Source: a bacterium
Lineage (GTDB): Bacteria > Pseudomonadota > Gammaproteobacteria > UBA6186 > Azoamicaceae
Direction: 5' to 3'
Assembly: GCA_027364575.1 (NCBI GenBank)
Contig: DAHXPC010000004.1
Location: 83,800-147,799, forward strand
Length of the DNA stretch: 64,000 nt
The notes beneath the pieces were generated by a model, which did no database searches, had not been told where the DNA came from, and saw nothing but the letters and a program-made list of their open reading frames with translations. The translations under genes were made by a program, and so were the position numbers. Numbering within the stretch: position 1 is the stretch's first letter; each line of letters opens with the position of its first letter. Shown here in pieces: positions 57,266 through 64,000 of this stretch.

Positions 57266-57485
57266 ATTTAATTTCTTATTTATTAATATTTATAAATAGG
57301 ACTGTATCGTATTTTTTAAAAAACAATCAATTAACCAACTAATTTTAGCGTTGGCCTGCAAAAGTTCTTATATGCGTAATATCACGGAGTTTAGCATGGG
57401 CAATAGAAAGGAGTTAATGCCAGCTTTGGGTATAGGGGGATACTGATCCATGAGTGAACGTTTTTAGAACAGCGTTAACCCTTGT

Positions 57486-57728
57486 TTATACTAAGGCATG
57501 AATCGGAATTGCCGTGAATCGACTACATTTTTTTAACTTATCTGAAGCAATATATTTTTCGGGAATTGAAAAAAAAACAAGGTCATTGCACTCTAGGACT
57601 AGTGTATTTATTTTTGTAATAATCTTTTGAATGTCATCATGAAGTATATCTAAAGGTAGAGCGTAGCAGGTTGGTAATAAATAGGATTTTTTGCCTTGAT
57701 ATTTTAATTGAAATAATAATGTATTCAT
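57486..57728 (-). CDS. Small hypothetical ORF
   Basis: From the ATG at 57728 this encodes about 80 residues beginning MNTLLFQLKYQGKKSYLLPTC, and continuing DILHDDIQKIITKINTLVLE. It is weakly protein-like, with no recognised domain, no membrane span and only a poor AGG before the start. It sits in a decaying AT-rich stretch (57266-58320) and may be a remnant. Confidence 0.25.
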   Translation of the reverse strand: MNTLLFQLKYQGKKSYLLPTCYALPLDILHDDIQKIITKINTLVLECNDLVFFSIPEKYIASDKLKKCSRFTAIPIHALV

Positions 57729-57970
57729 TGTTTTTTGCCTGGGGGTAGAAGCCGTGATCAATTTGAAGTAATTGCATTTTCATATCTGTTGAAGAACTTG
57801 ATATCAAAATTCCCGTTTTTTAAGCTAACAGTGGGTGTGGAGCTATGTTATTTTTTAAAAAATTAACATGTCTCAGACGTTGTCGTCAAATATGGCTTTT
57901 AAACCAAATTAAAGATGAAGGGTATACACACATAAACTGTACGTATATAGTAATTTTGTGAAATTTTTCT

Positions 57971-58102
57971 TCAATGGCGGGTAGGGCGACCACTAAAAGG
58001 TAGAGTTCATCTAGGCATTTATTTACACCAAAAGTTTTTAGGCTTATCGATAGAGAAATCTGGGACACCTTGTATAATAATGCGGCTTTAGTTTTAGACC
58101 GA
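57971..58102 (+). mobile_element. Decayed remnant of an IS transposase N-terminal segment
   Basis: Read on the plus strand, this gives WRVGRPLKGRVHLGIYLHQK and, after a frame change, DREIWDTLYNNAAL. The intact-looking transposase at 61619-62152 has WWVGRPLKVRIHLGIYLLQK and DREAENTLRDNAAF at the same places. The match in both order and spacing shows a degraded copy of the same element. Confidence 0.7.
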
Positions 58103-58320
58103 GAAAATACTAAAGATCATAAGCAAGACAAATGATTATTTTATGGAGCATAAACTTTGTAAGATACGCGTACGCATCAATTACAAATAAGCTTACACCT
58201 GATCACAAGGAAACCATTAAAAACCCTTTGCTTCATATTGATTTTTTGAAATAATTATTCATTGATCTAAGCGTTAGATATGGCACAAGAGATTTCTATA
58301 AACGCCTTACAATATAAATA

Positions 58321-58818
58321 TTATTCGATATATTTTACTAAATAACCTTGATGAGCAATTAACCACTGTTGACATTGTTCGCCCCATTTCTGAGCCGTAT
58401 ACCAATAGGGTTCTGTTTTAGCTTTGGACTTGAAAAACGCTATGAGTTCATCTTGTCTATTCAGGATGGCGGGAAAAATTTGATTAGCCTCTATTTCTCC
58501 ATAAGCATTGAGAAATAATTTAATGCGCCTTCTTTGTTTGACAATAGGGATCGCAATGTTTCCTAAATCACACCATTGCCATACAGCATAGCCTAAATCT
58601 CTTATTCTGGTTCCTGGAGCTGCCGTATCAAAATCGGTTAGGGCAATTGGCATTTCATCTACGAAGACAGCATTACAAGGCGTTAAATCGTTATGGCAAA
58701 CAATTTCATTACTATTTGCTAAAGTCGAATATGCAGTGGCGTCATGGAAGTTTTTGATTAACTGGGCAGCTCGAACAAGTTGCTTGTCACTGAAATATTG
58801 AATTTTGCTTGGAACCAT
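58321..58818 (-). pseudogene. Phosphotransferase (APH/choline-kinase fold), N-lobe missing
   Basis: A 165-residue protein with the C-lobe of an aminoglycoside/choline kinase-like enzyme: catalytic loop VCHNDLTPCNAVF (His42, Asp44, Asn49) and metal motif LTDFDTAAPG (Asp62, Asp64), then RIRDLGYAVWQW. The N-terminal lobe with the phosphate loop and ATP-binding Lys (normally some 90-100 residues) is missing, and the DNA upstream belongs to a repeat shared with 60045. It is therefore probably a truncated, inactive gene. Confidence 0.65.
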
Positions 58819-58875
58819 TGTCGTTGTCGCGAAATTAAATAAATGCTAGCCTTTGTAAGTTTTCGACCATGTTTT

Positions 58876-59643
58876 TTAAAAGCAAACCTTTAAGGGATTT
58901 GGTTTAATATAATCTACGATTTCATTCAGTAGAAATTTATCTAATCTATTACCTCCATTGTTTACTCCGATATAATAATAGTGTAATAAAGGACGCACAC
59001 CCGAATTATTGTTATCTGATAGGGCATCATTTCTTATCTTTGTACCCATTACAGCTAGAAAAGTAAGTTTTTGTTGCATAAAGTTTTCATGTCTAGCTTG
59101 AATAGATTGATTTAGCGCATTTCTGCCTGCCTTTCCAATTTGGTTATTGCGAACATCCAAAGTGATTAAGGTGTGGTTGCCTGCGAGGGCTATAGCGCCC
59201 TCATCGCCAATGTGGCTATTGTCAGCATTCAAAGAGGTTAAGGTGAGGTTTTCGGCCAGTGCACGAGCACCCTCATCGCCAATTTGGTTATAGCTAACAT
59301 TCAAAGAAGTTAAGGTAAGGCTTTCGGCCAGCGCACGAGCACTTTCAACGCCAATTTGGCTATCGCAAACACTTAAAATCGTTAAAGTTTTGTTAACGGC
59401 CAATGCCCGAGCACCCTCAACGCCAATTTGGTTCAAATAAAGATCCAAATCTATAACGTTTTTATTGTTATTAAGAAATGGAATAACATAATCTATTAAT
59501 TCAGCTGCGGTGATGTCTTTATTTTGTAATCTTAATTTTTTACTAGCTATTGCATCTATAAAAGGCCGCTTTAATTTCTCTGGAACGCTATTGATAATGT
59601 CACTATTTATTTTTTCTTGAATATCTTCTAGAGAGCTTGACAT
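58876..59643 (-). CDS. Leucine-rich-repeat protein A
   Basis: A 255-residue protein. The helical N-terminus (1-65) begins MSSSLEDIQEKINSDIINSV, nearly identical to LRR protein B. About five 24-residue repeats of the ribonuclease-inhibitor type follow (LTSLNVSYNQIGDEGARALA), and the C-terminus ends in a shared YYYIGVNN...EIVDYIKP block. No signal peptide is found. LRR proteins of this RI type in intracellular bacteria often act inside host cells, but secretion is not shown here. Confidence 0.8.
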   Translation of the reverse strand: MSSSLEDIQEKINSDIINSVPEKLKRPFIDAIASKKLRLQNKDITAAELIDYVIPFLNNNKNVIDLDLYLNQIGVEGARALAVNKTLTILSVCDSQIGVESARALAESLTLTSLNVSYNQIGDEGARALAENLTLTSLNADNSHIGDEGAIALAGNHTLITLDVRNNQIGKAGRNALNQSIQARHENFMQQKLTFLAVMGTKIRNDALSDNNNSGVRPLLHYYYIGVNNGGNRLDKFLLNEIVDYIKPNPLKVCF

Positions 59644-60103
59644 TGTATACTCGCTTTTATCAAATTTTAAGAAATGTGTTTTGATGTGTTTATGTTTTAG
59701 TTAAGGTATCATTATCAGAGTATTGCAGTCAAGCCTTCCAACTTGCTAAATAAGGCTGCATCTACATTTATGATAAGCTTCTTTTAGAGGCTATGACACG
59801 TGCTCAGAGATCCTATAGGGTCAAATCAGACCTTTAACAGGGACTTTAAAAACGATCTTTATGGACCTGAAAATGCTTAAATTTAACGAACACACACAGG
59901 CTTTCCGCTTTGTTACAAGATATTAACACTATTTAATAGTCAAAGGTTAGATTTGGCTCCTCTGCCAAAAAAACCATCAAAAACCCCATATTTTATATTA
60001 CCTTTTTGAAATTTTTATTAAAGTAAATTCCGCGACAACGACTAAGTCGTCGCTGTCGCGAAACTAAATAAATAAGGGAAGGTTTTAATCCTCTGGAGCC
60101 ATT
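59644..60103. other. Gap between the two LRR genes
   Basis: This 460-base gap holds no gene that I can support. 59644-59800 is the duplicated promoter flank of LRR A. On the minus strand TTGACT with GATACC 16 bases later is matched in LRR B by TTGATT and GATAGT. Around 60027-60054 GCGACAACGAC and GTCGT-CGC-TGTCGC form a hairpin with a three-base bulge, placed after the LRR B stop. It lacks a T run. Confidence 0.45.
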
Positions 60104-61249
60104 TTAAACTGAAACCTTTAAAAGGACTGGTTTATTATAATCCACAATTTTTTTAAGAATATCCATGGTTAGCCGGTTATCAATGCCTGGTGCTTTAGAG
60201 TTGGCATTTTTTATCCCGATATAATATTGACGCAGTAGTGGTTCATTGTTTGAATCATCATTATTTAAGTTGGGTCTGCTTTGTCTAAAAATAACTGCTG
60301 GGTTAGTAAAGAAATTGTATAGTATGTTCTTTAGAGAGGGTTTGGTGCTCCCAATCTTATTTCCTGTAACACGTAAAAAAGCGAGCTTTTCTTTCATGAA
60401 ATCATCTTTTCTTTTTTGTGGCGCTTGTATAAGAGCGCTTTTAGCTGCCTTCCCAATTTGGTTGTAGCTAACATCCAAGGTGGTTAAGGTTTGGTTGCCT
60501 GCAAGGGCTATAGCACCCTCAGCGCCAATTTGGTTATGGCTAATATTCAGAGAGGTTAAGCTTTTATTGCCTGCAAGGGCTGTAGCACCCACACCGCCAA
60601 TTTGGTTATGGCTAACGTCCAAAGTGGTTAAGGTTTGGTTTTCGGCGAGCGCACGGGCTCCTCCATCGCCAAGGTTGTTATGGCTAACATCTAAAGTAGT
60701 CAAGGTTTTGTTTGCAGTCAGAGCTCGAGCGCCCGCAGCGTCAATTTGGTTATAGCGAGCATTCAAAGTGGTTAAGGTTTGGTTGCCTGCAAGGGCTATA
60801 GCACTCGCATCGCCAATTTGGTTATAGCTAACATCCAAAGTGGTTAAGGCTTGGTTGCCTGCAAGGGCTATAGCACCCGCAGCGCCAATTTGGTTATAGC
60901 TAACATTCAAAGTGGTTAAGGTTTGGTTGCCTGCAAGGGCTGTAGCACCGGCAGGACCAACTTGGTTACGTTCAACATTCAAAGAGGTTAAGGTTTGGTT
61001 TTCGGCAAGCGCACGGGCTCCTTCATCGCCAAGGTTGTTATGGCTAACATCCAAATCTAAAATGTTTTTATTGTTATTAAGCAACGGAATAATATGCCCT
61101 ATTACTTCAAAATTCGTAAGGTGTTTACCTTGTAATGCTAATTTTTTTCTAACTAGCGCATCTTTAAAAGGCTGCCTTAATTTCTCTGGAGCGCTATTGA
61201 TAATTTCACTATTTATTCTTTTTTGAATATCTTCTACAGAGCTTGACAT
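60104..61249 (-). CDS. Leucine-rich-repeat protein B
   Basis: A 381-residue paralogue of LRR protein A with nine repeats of 24 residues (72 bases), consensus LTTLDVSYNQIG..GA.ALAGNQT, between a helical N-terminus (MSSSVEDIQKRINSEIINSA) and a C-terminus ending IVDYNKPVLLKVSV. The repeats are almost identical at DNA level, implying recent expansion by slippage or recombination. GAGG lies five bases before the ATG. It is the RI-type LRR fold with no secretion signal of the Sec type. Confidence 0.83.
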   Translation of the reverse strand: MSSSVEDIQKRINSEIINSAPEKLRQPFKDALVRKKLALQGKHLTNFEVIGHIIPLLNNNKNILDLDVSHNNLGDEGARALAENQTLTSLNVERNQVGPAGATALAGNQTLTTLNVSYNQIGAAGAIALAGNQALTTLDVSYNQIGDASAIALAGNQTLTTLNARYNQIDAAGARALTANKTLTTLDVSHNNLGDGGARALAENQTLTTLDVSHNQIGGVGATALAGNKSLTSLNISHNQIGAEGAIALAGNQTLTTLDVSYNQIGKAAKSALIQAPQKRKDDFMKEKLAFLRVTGNKIGSTKPSLKNILYNFFTNPAVIFRQSRPNLNNDDSNNEPLLRQYYIGIKNANSKAPGIDNRLTMDILKKIVDYNKPVLLKVSV

Positions 61250-61530
61250 GTAAACCTCACTTTTATCGAATTTGTAATGAATATGGCTTTTAAGTATTTA
61301 TATTTTAGGCAGACTATCATTGTGAGGGTATTGCAATCAAACTTTGCAACTCGCTAAATAAGGCTGCGCCTACATCTAAGATAAGCCTATATAAGCTTTT
61401 TAGGGGTTATGCCATGAGTTTAAATACGGAGGAGTTTGATAAGTAACCGGAACATAACAGTATTTCTTTAGCCATAGCTAATAATCACCTTTTAATTAAA
61501 CTTCAAAGTGTCCTTTTTAAGAAAGTTTGC

Positions 61531-62034
61531 TAACGTTAATTATTCCAGATTTAAAAGAGACCTAACGATTAAGATGGTGGATAGGGCGCCCTTTAAAGGT
61601 TAGAATTCATTTAGGCATTTATTTATTACAAAAACTCTTTGTGTATTTCACTAAAAGATTCGCAACAGCGGGATAAGCAATATTGGCATCTTGCACCGTT
61701 GAGTCAATATCTAATTTGGCAGGATTGGCATATTTTAATTTCACCGCAAGAACCGTTATCGAGTTTGCAATTTGTCTTTGAATCTCAGACTTTAAACGAG
61801 ATCGAAACTCTTCTATTTTAGTGTGGTCTGGAACATGCCAACTTTTAATAATGCTACAACCACAAAACAGTCTAAAAGCAGCATTGTCACGCAAAGTGTT
61901 TTCAGCTTCCCTATCAGTAAGATTAAATAGCTTTTGTAATAAATAAATGCCTAAATGAATTCTAACCTTTAAAGGGCGTCCTACCCACCATCTTAATCGT
62001 TGGGTCTCTTTTAAATCCGGCAGGATTAAGGTTA
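61531..62034. repeat. Inverted repeat of about 103 bp within the truncated transposase region
   Basis: The left arm 61531-61633 is the reverse complement of 61932-62034 with fewer than ten mismatches by eye (shared block AGGTTAGAATTCATTTAGGC). The right arm is codons 40-73 of the transposase; the left arm is an inverted extra copy of the same codons, joined at the gene's broken 3' end. Confidence 0.8.
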
Positions 62035-62152
62035 ATAGGTGTTCCCAAGGAAGAGCATTTGAAAGTTTAATCAATGGGTGATTGGAATGAATATTAAGAG
62101 CGATACTTGAGCTCTCAACTTGTTCTGTAAAAGCATCCAGGTTTAAACTCAT
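61619..62152 (-). mobile_element. IS5-like transposase, C-terminal half lost
   Basis: The first about 172 residues belong to a DDE transposase with a DUF772-type N-terminus: GRPLKVRIHLGIYLLQKLFNLTDREAENTL, DHTKIEEFRSRL and KLDIDSTVQDANIAYPA, where Asp150 should be the first catalytic acid. The frame then runs into the inverted copy and stops (FCNK). The second Asp and the Glu are absent, so it cannot be active. Quoted segments are each split from longer motifs: GRPLKVRIHLGIYL at 59-72 and DREAENTL at 80-87. Confidence 0.8.
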
Positions 62153-62304
62153 GGCATATCCCTAATAAAAGAAGATTTATATGAGCTTATCATAAGCGTA
62201 AGTGTCGTATATTTAAGCAGAAAATCTGTTAAAAGTCATATTGAATTTGCATAGTTTAAATGTTATATTCTTCATCGCTATTTTTATCATAAAGAGGGTA
62301 TAAA

Positions 62305-63552
62305 ATGTTAAAAGCTGGAAAATCCATTAAAATAAAGAGTCAGATTTATTCAAGTGATAATGGTATTCTTGTTTCACCTTCTATAAGTATCCATGAATTA
62401 CAGCTTAGGGCAGATGCACCCATTCCAAAGATAATTCTCGGATTTCTCGAAGCAAAAGGCGCAATAGTGCAACAAATTGAAGAGGATGGTGACAAACTTA
62501 TTAGAATAAGTGGAAACTTTAGAATTACTGCCAAAGAAGTCACACTTTTCTTTCAATCTCATCCAGCATTAAAAGCTAGCAACACTAGTGTTGAAGCGCA
62601 AGAAAGCACAAGTGCAATCAATTTTCAAAGGCAAGTTATTAATAAACGCCAAAACATACTACAGCTTAATAAAACCTCTATAAGTATTGGTTATGATTTT
62701 TATTCATGTGGCCCAACACAAGCTAGTGAAGAAGGGCAATCAGCAGGAAGTATGCAACTTAACAATACTCGTAAGTTGTTAGCTAGCCTAAATCCGGCAT
62801 CAATTTCTGCTGGAACGCAAATAGTACTCGACTGTGGGGGAGTGACGAAACTAGGTGCAGGGACGACCAGCTGTAGCGGTGAAGATACGATTATTACAGC
62901 GGGGAAACAATTTATCGCAGGAGGAAAACCTTTAATAAATACTCAAGACGTTGATGTTACAGAAAATACTTCTGTAGGCATGCTAACACAAATGCTAAGC
63001 ACTAGCAATATAAATATACAAGCTCACGAAAGCAATAGTCTTATAAACTGTTTAATACGCGCAAAAGAAAATATTTTGCTTAATTCAAATCCAGAAAATG
63101 GTGTGATAACAACAAGCCTTACTCTTAATACAGCTTGGACAAATGCTCCAGAAACACCATCGCTTACTCTTGGCTACATTGCTCAGAGAAATGTAGCACC
63201 AGAAACGTCAAGCTCTTCCTCAAGCTCTTCCTCATGTTCTTCCCAACCCGCCGCTCAGCTAAAGGAAGAAGAAGAGAATGCAATAATTAAAAACTCATTA
63301 AATCAAGTCATAGCTGGCTGGAAGACAAATAAAAAAGACAGTAAATTTTGGCTTTGCCTGTCCGCCGAAAATATTAGTGCGAAGAATCTTCAAGAAAATA
63401 AGAAAAATATCGAAGAAAATCTATTGAAAATTGGATTATCTTTCTTATCTCAGAAAGTTATAGCTTCTGAGGATTGGTGCATTTTAATTGAAAGATCTGA
63501 TGCAATAGATGTTTTCTTAAAGAAAAAAGTAAATCGATTGAATTCATTATAA
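62305..63552 (+). CDS. Unrecognised Ser-rich protein, possibly beta-helical
   Basis: A 415-residue protein. The first 285 residues are rich in short strand-like stretches with Ser, Thr, Asn and Gly (AGKSIKIKSQIYSSDNGILV, TSISIGYDFYSCG, SISAGTQIVLDCGG, NTSVGMLTQMLS), suggesting a beta-helix such as in haemagglutinin-like proteins, but no family is certain. A poly-Ser linker (305-316) leads to a charged helical C-terminus of about 95 residues. No signal peptide is seen. AGAGGG precedes the ATG. It lies between two transposase fragments and is AT-rich, suggesting acquisition. Confidence 0.55.
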   Translation: MLKAGKSIKIKSQIYSSDNGILVSPSISIHELQLRADAPIPKIILGFLEAKGAIVQQIEEDGDKLIRISGNFRITAKEVTLFFQSHPALKASNTSVEAQESTSAINFQRQVINKRQNILQLNKTSISIGYDFYSCGPTQASEEGQSAGSMQLNNTRKLLASLNPASISAGTQIVLDCGGVTKLGAGTTSCSGEDTIITAGKQFIAGGKPLINTQDVDVTENTSVGMLTQMLSTSNINIQAHESNSLINCLIRAKENILLNSNPENGVITTSLTLNTAWTNAPETPSLTLGYIAQRNVAPETSSSSSSSSSCSSQPAAQLKEEEENAIIKNSLNQVIAGWKTNKKDSKFWLCLSAENISAKNLQENKKNIEENLLKIGLSFLSQKVIASEDWCILIERSDAIDVFLKKKVNRLNSL

Positions 63553-63572
63553 TTTAGGAGTTTGAACAAAAG

Positions 63573-64000
63573 CTAACACTGAGGCTGTAGTATTAGAAGT
63601 TTTACAAGACTTCGAGCCCTAAGAAGAACATTCGAAAATCTATGGTGCTCAAATTGTAGTAATTCAGACTTCCTGTGACAGTTACCCATTTGCCACCCAT
63701 GCTTAAGATGTCCGATGATGGGCTCTATCCCTGCTCGCCTATTATGTAATTTTTCTGTCACACCTATAGCTGGAAAATTATAAGGCGCATCCAATACACG
63801 ATTGGGACGAGGCAAGCCAATTTCCTTTACCCGCTTGTCTTCCAACAACAGTTGATTGCTCTATGTGCATAGTAACCTTTGTCGGTTGCAATCGATTCAA
63901 GAGTGTTTTTGCCAAATAAATATTCATGTTCCATTACCATCGGTGGCAGTGATTGTGCATCTGGCATATGCAGCGATGTGCATTGGCCTACATAAACAAA
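63573..64000 (-). pseudogene. Frameshifted transposase, C-terminal part (continues beyond the window)
   Basis: On the minus strand, the frame entering from the window edge reads EHEYLFGKNTLESIATDKGYYAHRAIN and then hits a stop near 63836. The next frame continues as LLEDKRVKEIGLPRPNRVLD and holds RRAGIEPIIGHLK, with the expected catalytic Glu. A one-base shift near 63850 joins the two. Second Asp is in ATDKGY. It is another DDE transposase of the IS5-like type, inactivated by the frameshift. Whether it is the same element as 61619 cannot be told, since the parts do not overlap. Confidence 0.7.

Larger units (their letters stand above)
58208..61415. repeat. Segmental duplication carrying two LRR genes and their flanks
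   Basis: Two copies can be seen. The upstream flanks 59644-59800 and 61250-61411 share GCTAAATAAGGCTGC and neighbouring sequence. The LRR genes are paralogous. Downstream, GTCGCGAAA.TAAATAAAT occurs at 58830 and 60053, and AAACCAT.AAAAACC with a TTTTTGAAAT block occurs at 58208-58255 and 59970-60018. In the left copy the kinase remnant lies between the last two blocks. Confidence 0.6.

Noticed and set aside
60440..61050. Regular 72-bp direct repeats that could be taken for a CRISPR array
   Set aside because: They are in-frame 24-residue leucine-rich repeats with no unique spacers of constant length.
61619..64000. One transposase gene interrupted by the 62305-63552 gene
   Set aside because: On the minus strand the C-terminal fragment lies upstream of the N-terminal fragment, so the order is wrong for a simple insertion; two separate elements are needed.

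Overview
The window looks like chromosomal DNA of an AT-rich, host-associated gammaproteobacterium, most likely of the order Legionellales (Coxiella/Legionella relatives). This is an inference from gene order and content: tig-clpP-clpX-lon-hupB-tRNA-tRNA-ppiD, gltX-cysS, divergent bamD/rluD, pheT-ihfA and ppiB-lpxH, mixed with genes carrying eukaryote-type repeats (Sel1, WD40, ankyrin, leucine-rich). No marker gene fixes the genus.

Layout. 1-4136: end of the pyruvate dehydrogenase operon (aceF tail, lpdA), then a double-GNAT gene and a proline:Na+ symporter. 4137-7888: a small coiled-coil gene, LD-carboxypeptidase, bamD and divergent rluD. 7955-12501: two COG2984-type substrate-binding proteins flanking an autotransporter with HAF repeats. 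12656-17044: pheT (apparently lacking its tRNA-binding OB domain and not next to pheS), ihfA, tRNA-Pro, an MFS transporter and a NUDIX hydrolase. 17183-22691: an ABC exporter, a large protein with a candidate Cys/His peptidase-like C-terminus, a DUF2797 protein and an ankyrin protein. 22775-27344: pepN and, convergent to it, ppiB-lpxH-PAP2 phosphatase.

27738-31553 holds a 1271-residue Sel1/WD40/coiled-coil protein lying between ppiB and gltX-cysS. 31847-37619: gltX-cysS, a small secreted Cys-rich protein, and folD-DUF432-mscS. 37803-38301: five tRNAs. 38362-46725: the chaperone/protease block (tig, clpP, clpX, lon, hupB, two tRNAs, ppiD). 46764-50499: a complete polyamine importer, potABCD. 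50528-56748: tadA, xseA, an OprO/P-type porin and an active/inactive M16 peptidase pair.

56749-64000 is an accessory, decaying region: a frameshifted small gene, three separate remnants of one transposase type plus a fourth frameshifted transposase fragment, an N-terminally truncated phosphotransferase, two paralogous leucine-rich-repeat genes within a segmental duplication, and a Ser-rich protein of unknown function between transposase fragments.

No CRISPR array, rRNA or phage is visible. The strongest candidates for new biology are the Sel1/WD40 protein, the LRR duplication, the possible exporter/peptidase-like gene pair, the domain-deleted PheT, and a 41-bp hairpin repeat that supplies the stop codon and last residues of two unrelated genes.
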